From Megamerina dolium (Eukaryota; Arthropoda; Insecta; Diptera; Megamerinidae): a DNA stretch of 64,000 bases. A program made the position numbers and the translations under genes. The notes beneath the pieces are model-generated. The model searched no databases and had not been told where the DNA came from. It saw nothing but the letters and a program-made list of their open reading frames with translations. Shown one piece after another: positions 47,330 to 59,481 of this stretch. Positions within the stretch are counted from its first letter, which is position 1, and each line of letters begins with the position of its first letter. Location of the stretch: contig OY978530.1 in the NCBI GenBank assembly GCA_963854835.1, forward strand, positions 25,267,937 to 25,331,936, written 5' to 3'.

Positions 47330-48259
47330 GAATATACCAATTGACTCAGTATAGCGTACCGTGTACTAATTACAAGGACTCTGCATTTGAACACTCTACT
47401 GAATTCAATACACACGTATACACATTTATTGTGTACAATTTTTCAACAACACGCACTAAGTACCTAACGCACAAGATTAGCACCTAGACCTAAGCTCCTA
47501 AATACCCTTCGAGTCTATCACACTGGTTAGCTGAAATAAAACTTTATCAATGACACTTGCGGTTTTGGGTATTCGTTTTATTGCTAGTGTTATTTTCGAT
47601 TTTTGCACTTTTACACTAATACTGGAGGGCCTCTTAAGGATCGCAGTATTTACAATTTCTTACACTCTTACACTAGTACTGGAGGGCCTCGTAAGGATCG
47701 CAATATTTCACAATTTTTTAAACGCTAAAACTTCGGTGTAAGACCCACAACTGAAAGCGACTGTCTTCGGTAACTGGCAGCTTATATGCCATTTTTCTAA
47801 CACTAGCTACATATCAATCTACCCACATATCAACATATAACATACAATAATATATTCACACCACTTGTGTGTACATATGTGTATGTGTTTATGTACTTGA
47901 TCGCTGCACTCCCCATGTGTGTATATACTACGAGAGAAAGCAACTTTTTGATATTCACACACATGAGTAGTCCGCGTGATTTTAGTTATCATGTATGCTT
48001 ACACAGGTATGCTTACATAAGTGCAGAACTACGAATTGTTTGGAAACTGGTTTGTTAGCATTTTCACACCCAACTGCAACTCAGTTGGCGCAATGTTCTG
48101 TCATTCCACAATTATAAGTAATATTAATATGGATTGTGTATATCACAACTTCAGACAATGTTGGTATGTGTATGAATAAATATGTATTTCACAATTTCGG
48201 GAAATATGTCGCAAGGAAAAATATGCATATGTGAATATTTCATTTTTTGGCTCGCAACA
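47330..48259 (-). repeat. LTR (-) of the left inverted Gypsy copy
   Basis: On the minus strand the LTR starts TGTTGCGAGCC at 48259, right after a purine tract (AGAGAAGGGAGGGA). It is the 3' LTR of the minus-strand Gypsy element. Its first 155 bp (48105-48259) are almost identical to the right LTR at 58569-58723; the rest has many differences. A 57-bp tandem duplication lies at 47611-47724. The far end is not determined. Confidence 0.75.
47611..47724 (-). repeat. 57-bp tandem duplication in left LTR
   Basis: TTACACTARTACTGGAGGGC starts at 47611 and again at 47668, each followed by CTC(T/G)TAAGGATCGCA. The right LTR has one such block, followed by an unrelated hairpin. Confidence 0.8.
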
Positions 48260-51200
48260 TCCCTCCCTTCTCTCAGCAAGAAAAAATTATCATTATGAGA
48301 AAAGGAAAAAGTTAGGACTATGCTTAGTTTGCGATATTATTTACAATTCAAAACGTGTGATACTATGAGGAATAACATACGAAGTATTCTTTACATATAT
48401 GGTTACTGGTAATTCGGTGATTATGGTGCCCATGACGACGATGAGTTTCCTGCTAGTTGTTGTCTGCTGTACTTAGCTTTTTTAATAGTTTTGTTGCAGC
48501 TTTTGTTGTTGAATTCTAGTGATGAAAACAGTAACTTTTTCTTTATCAAAGTTCATTTTTTGTTTTGGTAATTAGAGCGAGATTATTTACATTGGGTTGA
48601 TCTTCTGGCTGTTTTGTCATGGAAGCGTTATCTGGATTATTATCTGGGTTTAAGAGAAAATTGGTTTGGTGTCCTTGTGGGTTGATGCTGGTGTCTAATG
48701 CGTCAAATGATTTAATTCAAAAAAATTTTTGTTTGTTTTATGGAATGGTATGAACAATAGCTTGCAAAGTGGGTTTTGTATGTACCGCACTGCTAAACAA
48801 TATTGTCGATGTGGAACTCTGTACTCCTGGTGTAAGTGTTTAATGATTGGAGCAAAAATGAATATGTAATTTTGGTTCTGTTGTTTATAATTTTCTTCTG
48901 ATCTGGATCAAAATCCAATGTCACTGATAAATACAGTAGCTGAAATATTTTATTCGGTTATGCTACGTCGCGCTGGCTAGGTACGCCAAAGTTCATTGGT
49001 TGTAAATTTTATTGTTTTATAAGTTTGTTGTGGGTACTGGGCCTGCTCTGCTTTCTGCTCTGGGTTTATTTGTTCTTTACTGCCTCAAGGATAGTTTTGT
49101 GTCATAATTTTCTTGGTTGTTACTGTAGTTAAAGCTGTTAATCTTGCTGCGTTCGCATCTCTCGAAATTTCACTGTATGAGTTGATATTGGATTCTCGTG
49201 GACATACTGCTGCTCTCTTGTGTTTGTAGGGCAATTACCAGATTCTTTTTCGATAATAGATCATTTACATTCACTATATATATTATAACTACTATATCTG
49301 CTATATCACTTATTTAATTAATTTTTCTTATTAAGATATACATATATTCTTATATACCATATAAACATAATTTTTTCGTAATATTCATTTATAATCTATA
49401 CTTAAGTTTTAAAAAGGTATTAAAAATGCATTGTTGTTTGGTACAAAAATATAGTGACAACATTGTATATTCTCTTCATAGTTGCAATGACCAACTTTTC
49501 GTACTTCTAGGTGGTACGATTTTCAATATTATCCGTTGAAATCGGAACGTATTTTGTTACATATATGTATTTCATCTTATTTTACGAATATATATAATTT
49601 TTTTTTTGTATTCAACCTAGCTAACCTATTTCCTATTTATCATATTCATTCATATAAATTCTAACGTGTTCTTACTCTACTGTATTTACTGTATATTCCC
49701 AACCCTCTAGTTGTAATTTCCTTAAAATATTGTATTATTTTTAGATGCATCCTCTACACTTATCCCGCCCAGTGCACATGAGTTTCCACACACCGAATTA
49801 CAATGCAACGCGATGAATTGCAACAGATGTCTTTATACGCATGAACACTGCGCCTACCTCTTTCTAATTTGCAAAATATTCTACATTTTTACATTAATTC
49901 CATAATTTCTTGTGTTTCATATCTAAATATTTAAGTTCTTCTTTGCTATGAACCTTATTTTCTCTTTCTATTTTGTCTTAAGGGGAGAGTAAGGGATAAA
50001 TTGAAATAAAAAACACTTTTTTCGTCGATTTTTTACGGAGATACAGCTTAAGCAAATTTATTCAAACTTTAACTATTTTATACCAAGAAAGTATGTTTCG
50101 TGTTTGAAAAGAATCGGTCGAGTAGATTTTGCAGGATCGTGTTCACGGACTTCGAAAAAGTGGTTTTCAGAAAAACACGTTTGAAGTTTTTTTTTTCTCA
50201 AAAAGTGAGAAAAATTCCCAGGTCCATAAAGTACGTTCCCTGCAGCAATAGTTGGTATTTTAATATTTTATTTTGATCATCTGCATTGTACAGAGGTGAT
50301 CTTTTTGTTTTTAGGTTTGTCGGCATATCGATATTGAAACCGTATAGAACACTGAACACTGTGTACGTGCATCGCTGATGCTAACCATTGGTCCCAATTT
50401 GACCCATCCTCTAAGATATTCTGCTAAAGGTCTGTGGCTCCTTTCTAAAGAACCATTTGCTTGTGGATGGTACGGTGTTATATGTAATTTTGTAACACTC
50501 AGCATCTTGCATGTATCGGAAAACAATTTCGAAGTGAAATTCGTACCATTATCAGTCACTAAAATTGTTGGTATGTTATAACGCGCAATAACTTCGTTTA
50601 AAACGCTTTTGCTACTGTGCTACCTTCAGCATCTGGTATAGCTACACAAATAAAAAATTCGGAAAAATCATCTTGAAATGTAAGTATGTATTTGTTTCCA
50701 GATGTCGTCTCTGGAAGAATTCCTACCATGTCCATATATACCTTTTCAAATGGCTTAGATGGTGTATCAGTTAATATCATTGGCATTTTCGTGAGCCTCA
50801 AGCTCTTGTTAGTTTGACATTTTTTACAATTTTTAACATATTCTTTAATCTGGCTTCGCATACCTTTCCACCTATACTGTCTTCTAATCCTGAAATAAGT
50901 TCAAAGCGACCTGATGCCATCCTAAAGGTGAATCATGGAAGTTGCGAAGTATCGTCGATATATCCTTTTCATCAGTGAGAAGTTCCGCATTCTTTTTCTC
51001 CTGATTTTCTGCATTTTCATCTAGTTCTAACTCGTCATCAGAGCTTTCATTAGGCTCTTCTTGGCCTTCGGTTTCGTCGACTTTATTCCTCGCCATAGAA
51101 CGAGTCACAACCATTGTTGACTCCTGATTCGGTCGCGGAACTTTGTTGAGTGCATCCGCGTTCAAGTTCCTTTTGCCTGGTTTATAAATTATTTCAAAAT

Positions 51201-51856
51201 CAAATTCAGATAATTTGTGCCTGAAACGTGCTAAACGTGATGTCTGATCCTTTAGGTTTGCAATTCCTCGAAGTTGCTAGTGGTCGGTGTAGATCTTGAA
51301 CGGTCTACCGAGTAGATAAGCTCGATAATTCTTCACAGCCCACACGATGGCCAAGAATTCCTTTTCGATGGTGGAATATCTTTTCTCAGTATCACTGAGT
51401 GCTCTGCTCGCAAAGGCTATTGGTCGATCTTTTCTAATTTCACCTTGCAATAGAACTGCACCTACAGCCTCGTTGCTGGCATCTGTTGTCAACACAAAAG
51501 GTTTAGAAAAATCTGGGTAGGCTAAAATTGGCGGAGAGCAAATTGCTTGCTTCAAATCTTCAAAAGCTTTCTGACATTTTTCTGTCCATTCAAATTTCGC
51601 GTCTTTTTAACACATTCCACCTTACCAGCGTCAGTTAACGCTCCTTCCTCAGTGCATTTATGGTCTAGGTAAATTATCTCTTTTCGTAGAAACTGGCACT
51701 TTTCTGTATTTAACTTCAAGTTATGTTTACGTAAAAGTCCAAATACTCTTCGTAAACGCGACTCATGTTGTGCCAAGTTCCGACCATAGACGACGATGTC
51801 ATCCAAGTAGACAAACCAATCTATACCTTGAAGTGCTGTTAGCACATGGTTCATTA
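48105..51856 (-). repeat. Left arm of giant inverted repeat (3,752 bp)
   Basis: Reverse complement of 53343-58723 apart from the Tc1 insertion in the right arm. It runs from within an LTR (48105) to the RT region just before the YLDD box (51856). Scattered single-base differences were seen by eye (near 48275, 48693, 49153, 49280, 50815 and 51843) and no indel. Within the arm, 48260-50310 is the 3' non-coding part of the Gypsy element with no recognised ORF, and 50311-51856 is pol. Confidence 0.95.
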
Positions 51857-53150
51857 GCCTTTAGAAGGTGGCAGGGGCTCCTGTTAAGCCGAAAGGCATT
51901 TTGTTAAATTCATATTGCCCAACACCTGTACTAAAAGATGTTTTTTCTCGGTCTAATTCTTTCAATAACACTTGATGATACCCACTGGCCAAATCAAGTG
52001 TAGTGAAATATCTACAATGAACTAACTGGTCTAATATTCCATCGATGCGTTGAATGGGAAAAACTTGTTTAATGGTGCCGTTATTTAATTTCCTGAAATC
52101 TACTACTAGCCTCCATTTTCTTTTACCATCTTCTCCCGCTTTCTGTGGCACCAAAATTATGGGAGAATTCCAGGGCGATGAGCTGGGAATAATTATGTCG
52201 TCTTCCAACATTTTGTTTACTTGCTTATTGATTTCTTCCTTATGCGCTTCTGATAGCCTGGTCTGTTTTTATTGGTATTGTGTGTTTTATACCTGTGGTG
52301 TGAGACAGCTTGTCGCCTTCCAAGAAAAATAAATCGTGGAATGACTAAAGTATTCCGTCTATGGATCTCTTTTCCTCAATGTTTAAGTTTTGGTTTAGCT
52401 TAATTGTTTTTAATATTTTGGTAACCCTTTGTGGCTATCAGTTTCCTTAATGTTATTTATTTTACGAGCTATGTCGTATTCTACGTGTTGTAAATGGTTA
52501 AATTTAATTATATTAATTTTAAACCTATTATTTACAATATATGAATCTATATTAGTATTGAGCATTGGGACATAAACTGTGTTGTCCGCCACACTGCCCA
52601 ATGTCTCACCTAAATATATTCCAGGAGATACTTCTTATTTCTCTAGTATAATTGTTTCGAAATTTGTGTTTACTTTAATAGGGACTATCTTCATAGTTCT
52701 CCCAGGTACTACAACCTCACTGGTGTGTAGTATTCTATTACCCTCGTTCAACGGTTCGAGAGGTAGTCATCAAATGCTGTTTTCGTTCACCGAAGAAAAT
52801 CAGCTTCTTTTTCATGGTATTGATAACCAATCGGTTCCATAAATTGTCTTTATCTATGATACCATCAGCAGGTATCCCTCTCTCTTCTGAGATTAAGTGT
52901 AGTTCCAAAATTAAATCTTTAGTCCTCTCATGTTGGACTGCTATTGACCCTAATGTGGTGAAAAATCCTCCGATGCACCACTAAGATTTTTCCTTAAATG
53001 TCGCTTCTTGGTAACAGATTCATCAATTACTGATGACTTTATTAAACTGGTATCTGCCCCAGAGTCTACAAGTAAAATGAGTTTTCCATTTTTTTCTTCC
53101 TCACACGGAAACTCAATGAACACATCATCTACATCAGAGACTCCCAAAAA
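50311..53150 (-). pseudogene. Gypsy Pol (-), dead copy spanning spacer and left arm
   Basis: Reads right to left: protease LILLVDSGADTSLIKS near 53085; RT with WRLVVDFRKLNNGT (52110), YFTTLDLASGYHQVL, MPFGLTGAPATF and WFVYLDDIVVYGRN (51800); RNase H with TTDASNEAVGAVLLQ and YRAYLLGRPFKIYTDH; integrase CKKCQT zinc part, YMDMVGILPETTSG core and TDNGTNFTSK, ending HPQANGSLERSHRPLAEYLR. Overall 412/mdg1-like. Lesions: a stop at the end of APATF, a frameshift after VECVKK, a TAG after YTDH, a frameshift near 50870, and a stop after AKAF. All those inside the arm recur in the right arm. Confidence 0.9.
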
Positions 53151-53342
53151 GTAGCCATATTTGTTATTACTGGATGGGATAGACGGTTAAACAATCCCCC
53201 AGGACGCTTGACTTCCAACTTCCACCATCTTACTATCTAACGTGGAGGGCGTGTCAACAATCTCTAAGGACGCATGATTGACACCTTCCATTTCAACTGG
53301 CCTACTTTTAGCAAAGTTTTGGGGTTCCCGGTTTATTGGCTG
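53151..53342 (-). other. Right edge of spacer: probable Gypsy gag scrap
   Basis: The minus frame 53429-53187 crosses the arm boundary. Its part in the spacer (EMEGVNHASLEIVDTPS and KMVEVGSQASWGIV) looks like two diverged copies of one short unit. It precedes the protease in the right place for gag, but is too short to identify. The spacer 51857-53342 holds RT N-terminus, protease and this stretch, in minus orientation only. Confidence 0.35.
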
Positions 53343-54888
53343 TAATGAACCATGTGCTAACAGGACTTCAAGGTATAGATTGGTTTGTCTACTTGGATGA
53401 CATCGTCGTCTATGGTCGGAACTTGGCACAACATGAGTCGCGTTTACGAAGAGTATTTGGACTTTTACGTAAACATAACTTGAAGTTAAATACAGAAAAG
53501 TGCCAGTTTCTACGAAAAGAGATAATTTACCTAGACCATAAATGCACTGAGGAAGGAGCGTTAACTGACGCTGGTAAGGTGGAATGTGTTAAAAAGACGC
53601 GAAATTTGAATGGACAGAAAAATGTCAGAAAGCTTTTGAAGATTTGAAGCAAGCAATTTGCTCTCCGCCAATTTTAGCCTACCCAGATTTTTCTAAACCT
53701 TTTGTGTTGACTACAGATGCCAGCAACGAGGCTGTAGGTGCAGTTCTATTGCAAGGTGAAATTAGAAAAGATCGACCAATAGCCTTTGCGAGCAGAGCAC
53801 TCAGTGATACTGAGAAAAGATATTCCACCATCGAAAAGGAATTCTTGGCCATCGTGTGGGCTGTGAAGAATTATCGAGCTTATCTACTCGGTAGACCGTT
53901 CAAGATCTACACCGACCACTAGCAACTTCGAGGAATTGCAAACCTAAAGGATCAGACATCACGTTTAGCACGTTTCAGGCACAAATTATCTGAATTTGAT
54001 TTTGAAATAATTTATAAACCAGGCAAAAGGAACTTGAACGCGGATGCACTCAACAAAGTTCCGCGACCGAATCAGGAGTCAACAATGGTTGTGACTCGTT
54101 CTATGGCGAGGAATAAAGTCGACGAAACCGAAGGCCAAGAAGAGCCTAATGAAAGCTCTGATGACGAGTTAGAACTAGATGAAAATGCAGAAAATCAGGA
54201 GAAAAAGAATGCGGAACTTCTCACTGATGAAAAGGATATATCGACGATACTTCGCAACTTCCATGATTCACCTTTAGGATGGCATCAGGTCGCTTTGAAC
54301 TTATTTCAGGATTAGAAGACAGTATAGGTGGAAAGGTATGCGAAGCCAGATTAAAGAATATGTTAAAAATTGTAAAAAATGTCAAACTAAAAAGAGCTTG
54401 AGGCTCACGAAAATGCCAATGATATTAACTGATACACCATCTAAGCCATTTGAAAAGGTATATATGGACATGGTAGGAATTCTTCCAGAGACGACATCTG
54501 GAAACAAATACATACTTACATTTCAAGATGATTTTTCCGAATTTTTTATTTGTGTAGCTATACCAGATGCTGAAGGTAGCACAGTAGCAAAAGCGTTTTA
54601 AACGAAGTTATTGCGCGTTATAACATACCAACAATTTTAGTGACTGATAATGGTACGAATTTCACTTCGAAATTGTTTTCCGATACATGCAAGATGCTGA
54701 GTGTTACAAAATTACATATAACACCGTACCATCCACAAGCAAATGGTTCTTTAGAAAGGAGCCACAGACCTTTAGCAGAATATCTTAGAGGATGGGTCAA
54801 ATTGGGACCAATGGTTAGCATCAGCGATGCACGTACACAGTGTTCAGTGTTCTATACGGTTTCAATATCGATATGCCGACAAACCTAA
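53343..54888 (+). pseudogene. Gypsy Pol 3' part, right-arm copy
   Basis: Same content as the left arm in opposite orientation: RT from WFVYLDDIVVYGRN, RNase H TTDASNEAVGAVLLQ to YTDH with the following TAG (53920-53922), integrase zinc part CKKCQT, core YMDMVGILPETTSG, a stop after AKAF, then TDNGTNFTSK to YLRGW. Each frameshift and stop matches the left copy. Visible differences are an Ala/Gly change before LQGIDW and an Asn/Lys change after CQT. It lacks the RT N-terminus and protease because the arm begins inside RT. Confidence 0.9.
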
Positions 54889-55920
54889 AAACAAAAAGAT
54901 CACCTCTGTACAATGCAGATGATCAAAATAAAATATTAAAATACCAACTATTGCTGCAGGGAACGTACTTTATGGACCTGGGAATTTTTCTCACTTTTTG
55001 AGAAAAAAAAAACTTCAAACGTGTTTTTCTGAAAACCACTTTTTCGAAGTCCGTGAACACGATCCTGCAAAATCTACTCGACCGATTCTTTTCAAACACG
55101 AAACATACTTTCTTGGTATAAAATAGTTAAAGTTTGAATAAATTTGCTTAAGCTGTATCTCCGTAAAAAATCGACGAAAAAAGTGTTTTTTATTTCAATT
55201 TATCCCTTACTCTCCCCTTAAGACAAAATAGAAAGAGAAAATAAGGTTCATAGCAAAGAAGAACTTAAATATTTAGATATGAAACACAAGAAATTATGGA
55301 ATTAATGTAAAAATGTAGAATATTTTGCAAATTAGAAAGAGGTAGGCGCAGTGTTCATGCGTATAAAGACATCTGTTGCAATTCATCGCGTTGCATTGTA
55401 ATTCGGTGTGTGGAAACTCATGTGCACTGGGCGGGATAAGTGTAGAGGATGCATCTAAAAATAATACAATATTTTAAGGAAATTACAACTAGAGGGTTGG
55501 GAATATACAGTAAATACAGTAGAGTAAGAACACGTTAGAATTTATATGAATGAATATGATAAATAGGAAATAGGTTAGCTAGGTTGAATACAAAAAAAAA
55601 ATTATATATATTCGTAAAATAAGATGAAATACATATATGTAACAAAATACGTTCCGATTTCAACGGATAATATTGAAAATCGTACCACCTAGAAGTACGA
55701 AAAGTTGGTCATTGCAACTATGAAGAGAATATACAATGTTGTCACTATATTTTTGTACCAAACAACAATGCATTTTTAATACCTTTTTAAAACTTAAGTA
55801 TAGATTATAAATGAATATTACGAAAAAATTATGTTTATATGGTATATAAAAATATATGTATATCTTAATAAGAAAAATTAATTAAATAAGTGATATAGCA
55901 GATATAGTAGTTATAATATA

Positions 55921-57547
55921 CAGTGAGCGACAAAAGTCTACGTACGGCGACCATTTCTGCTATCTGACATGTCCAAAAGCATAATGAAAAGAAGTAATGA
56001 TGCAATTTTGTTTTAAATATGTTTTTATTATTACATAGCAAAAATTATCTTATTTCATTAAAAACTTAACAAGTTATTAACATAAAACGAAAAAAATTCA
56101 ATGACAAAAATCTACGTACAATTTGAAAATCAAAAGGAAATACTTTGATAAGGCACTAAAAGTTAAAATAAGTCGTCGTTTAATATTTGGTTGAGCATCT
56201 ATAACTGCTTGCAAACGTCGGGGCATTGAAACGACTAAATTTTCTATTTCAAGGGCCGTTATTTGTTGCCATTCCTGTTGCAGCTTCTCTTTTAGTACTA
56301 GGGCACTAGTAATGTGATGTTTCCGTATCTTCCGCACCAAAAGCTCCCAAACGTGTTCAATAATATTTAAGTCTGGGCTTTGAGGAGGTGAATACAGTTG
56401 TCGTGGAGCGTAGTAAGGCAGCCAGTCCCTCACGATGTGGGCGGTATGTTTTGGATCGCTATCCTGTTGGAAGATCCAACTCTCACCAAGGCATAGTTTA
56501 TGAACCGATGCTTTTAAGTTTTGTTTCAAAATAGATTTATATTGAAAGCGATCCATGTTACCCTCCACAAATACCAAATTTCCAACTCCAGATGCAGCGA
56601 CAGCGCCCCAAACCATTACACTCCCACCGCCATGCTTCACCGTAGGAACTAAGTGTTTCGGGTTCATTGCGGTATTTGGTTTTCTCCAAATTTTGGCTCT
56701 ACCGTCACTTCCAAATAAATTGTATTTTGACTCATCTGTAAATAATACTCGTTTCCAGAAATCAATTCCCTTGTCTAAATGCTTTTGCGCGAATTCCAAA
56801 CGAAGTTTGCGATATTTTTCACTTATATAAGGTTTCCTACGCGGAGTTCTGCTGTGAAACCCATTATTATTCAAGGCTCTATGAATTGTTCGTGGATGCA
56901 CATTTGTATTTGACCTAGTTGCTAGCTCTGTGGCCAACTTAGTGCCTGCCACTTTCGGATTTTGATCCACTTCTTTCAAAATGAACGATACATCTCTGCG
57001 ACTCAGCTTCTTTGGGCGACCACTACGCGGTTTATTTTCAAGACTATTCGTTTTTTTGTAGTTATTGAATATTGTTTGAACTGTTGATTTTGTTAAATTT
57101 AATAAGCTTGATATTTCACCTTACGATTTGTTTTCATTTCTATACTTTACTACTAAGTTTCGCAAATCAATTGATATTTCTTTACGGGAAGCCATTGTCA
57201 CAACCACGAACTTCTGGAAACAGCCACAATACAACTAAATGCAATCCAAGTATGTCTATTACCAAGCAAAACAGCAAAATGTAACTAGCGGTACTTTCCC
57301 GTTATTGCGCCGCAACACACAACAAAAAAGAAGCGTGGAATGCGCGCCGTATGTAGACTTTTGTCATTAAATTTTTTTCGTTTTATGTTAATAACTTGTT
57401 AAGTTTTTAATGAAATAAGATAATTTTTGCTATGTAATGATAAAAACATATTTAAAACAAAATTGCATCATTACTTCTTTTCATTATGCTTTTGGACATG
57501 TCAGATAGCCGAAATGGTCGCCGTATGTAGACTTTTGTCGCTCACTG
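55921..57547 (-). mobile_element. Tc1-like element, copy C, in right arm only
   Basis: Starts CAGTGAGCGACAAAAGTCTA and ends with its inverse; TA on both sides (55919-55920, 57548-57549). Terminal inverted repeats are long, about 180 bp, and carry a second related motif (TGACAAAAATCTACGTAC near 56100) inside, an IR/DR layout like Bari/Paris/S-type elements. The left arm has the uninterrupted site near 49285, which proves the insertion point and the TA duplication. Different family from copies A and B. Confidence 0.95.
56098..57195 (-). pseudogene. Tc1-like DD34E transposase, copy C, one nonsense codon
   Basis: ATG at 57195 (ASRKEISIDLRNLVVKYRNE), then a TAA at 57121-57123. The frame is otherwise open to the stop at 56098. 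Domains: paired HTH with a GRPKK hook between them (NKPRSGRPKKLSRRDVSF); catalytic core LFTDESKYNLFGSDG, KHGGGSVMVWGAVAASGVGN, FQQDSDPKHT and SPDLNIIEHVW. The second Asp and Glu are 34 residues apart, so the DD34E triad is intact. The C-terminus MPRRLQAVIDAQ extends into TIR-encoded sequence. The single stop makes this the least damaged transposase in the window. Confidence 0.9.
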
Positions 57548-58568
57548 TATATAGTAAATGTAAATGATCTATTATCGAAAAAGAATCTGGTAATTCCCCT
57601 ACAAACACAAGAGAGCAGCAGTATGTCCACGAGAATCCAATATCAACTCATACAGTGAAATTTCGAGAGATGCGAACGCAGCAACATTAACAGCTTTAAC
57701 TACAGTAACAACCAAGAAAATTATGACACAAAACTATCCTTGAGGCAGTAAAGAACAAATAAACCCAGAGCAGAAAGCAGAGCAGGCCCAGTACCCACAA
57801 CAAACTTATAAAACAATAAAATTTACAACCAATGAACTTTGGCGTACCTAGCCAGCGCGACGTAGCATAACCGAATAAAATATTTCAGCTACTGTATTTA
57901 TCAGTGACATTGGATTTTGATCCAGATCAGAAGAAAATTATAAACAACAGAACCAAAATTACATATTCATTTTTGCTCCAATCATTAAACACTTACACCA
58001 GGAGTACAGAGTTCCACATCGACAATATTGTTTAGCAGTGCGGTACATACAAAACCCACTTTGCAAGCTATTGTTCATACCATTCCATAAAACAAACAAA
58101 AATTTTTTTGAATTAAATCATTTGACGCATTAGACACCACCATCAACCCACAAGGACACCAAACCAATTTTCTCTTAAACCCAGATAATAATCCAGATAA
58201 CGCTTCCATGACAAAACAGCCAGAAGATCAACCCAATGTAAATAATCTCGCTCTAATTACCAAAACAAAAAATGAACTTTGATAAAGAAAAAGTTACTGT
58301 TTTCATCACTAGAATTCAACAACAAAAGCTGCAACAAAACTATTAAAAAAGCTAAGTACAGCAGACAACAACTAGCAGGAAACTCATCGTCGTCATGGGC
58401 ACCATAATCACCGAATTACCAGTAACCATATATGTAAAGAATACTTCGTATGTTATTCCTCATAGTATCACACGTTTTGAATTGTAAATAATATCGCAAA
58501 CTAAGCATAGTCCTAACTTTTTCCTTTTCTCATAATGATAATTTTTTCTTCCTGAGAGAAGGGAGGGA

Positions 58569-59340
58569 TGTTGCGAGCCAAAAAATGAAATATTCACATA
58601 TGCATATTTTTCCTTGCGACATATTTCCCGAAATTGTGAAATACATATTTATTCATACACATACCAACATTGTCTGAAGTTGTGATATACACAATCCATA
58701 TTAATATTACTTATAATTGTGGATTGCCAGAACATTAAGCCAACTGAGTTGCAGTTGGGTGTGAAAAAGCTGATAAAGCATTTTCCCACACAATTCGTAG
58801 TCCTGCACTTACGTAAGCATACCTGTGTAAGCATACATGTTTAGACATTCCATGATAACTAAAATCACGTGTATTACTCATGTGTGTGAATATCAAAAAG
58901 TTGCTTTCTCACATAACGGGTACATATATACACACATGTGGAGTGCATCGACCGTGTACATACAAACATACGTACACACAAGTGGTGTGAATATATTATT
59001 GTATGTTATATGTTGGTATGTGGATAGATCGATATGTAGATAGTATGAGAAAAATGGTTTATAAGCTACAAGCTTACTGAGGGCAGTGTCTTTTCAGTTG
59101 TAAGTCTTGATCTAAGTTGTGAAGTATTAGCGTGTAAGAAATTGTAAAATACTGCTATCCTTACGAGGCCCTCCAGTGTTAGTGTAACAATACTGTATTC
59201 CTGGTATTACTGTAAAGTAATACCAGGAATAAAGTAATTAATAAAGCATAATTGTTTTATTTCAGCTAACTAGTGTTTTAGTCCGAAGGATATTTAGGAG
59301 CGTAGGTTTAGGTGCTGTAGAAAAATGGCACACAATAATA
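58569..59340 (+). repeat. LTR (+) of the right inverted Gypsy copy
   Basis: Starts TGTTGCGAGCC at 58569 after purine tract AGAGAAGGGAGGGA (58555-58568). Up to 58723 it matches the left LTR; from there on the two differ often, with indels. It contains GAGGCCCTCCAG, shared with the left LTR, then a 14-bp hairpin absent from it. End not determined (about 59340). Confidence 0.75.
59197..59230. repeat. Perfect 14-bp hairpin in right LTR
   Basis: ATTCCTGGTATTAC at 59197-59210 and GTAATACCAGGAAT at 59217-59230 around a 6-nt loop. Replaces the tandem duplication found in the left LTR. Could act near the LTR's RNA 3' end; not testable here. Confidence 0.7.
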
Positions 59341-59481
59341 AAACAACAAAAGCGTATACCAATGCTTGGGTTCTATTATCTCGCATGCGGACCATCTAAA
59401 ATTTCTCTTTTTTCTTCTATAATTGAATATACTTACACTTATATACGAGAGATCACCAACTGTTGCGCTATTGCACACATA

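Larger units (their letters stand above)
53343..58723 (+). repeat. Right arm of giant inverted repeat (3,752 bp plus Tc1)
   Basis: 5,381 bp in total. Removing the Tc1 element (55921-57547, 1,627 bp) and one 2-bp TA leaves 3,752 bp, exactly the left-arm length, so the arms differ by substitutions only. It starts TAATGAACCATGTGC in RT and ends inside the LTR at TTGTGGA. Non-coding parts are 54889-55920 and 57548-58568, in which I recognise no gene. Confidence 0.95.

Noticed and set aside
52579..52842. Plus-strand ORF in the palindrome spacer
   Set aside because: Antisense to the region between Gypsy protease and RT; no recognisable content.
53920..53922. TAG in RNase H as a programmed readthrough site
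   Set aside because: It is shared by both arms, but other frameshifts and stops in the same pol make simple decay before duplication the better explanation.
48105..58723. Palindrome as a simple read-through or adapter assembly artefact
   Set aside because: Such artefacts give perfect arms with almost no spacer. Here there is a 1.5-kb unique spacer, scattered substitutions, a Tc1 element with TA duplication in one arm only, and different LTR flanks. Long-read confirmation is still needed.
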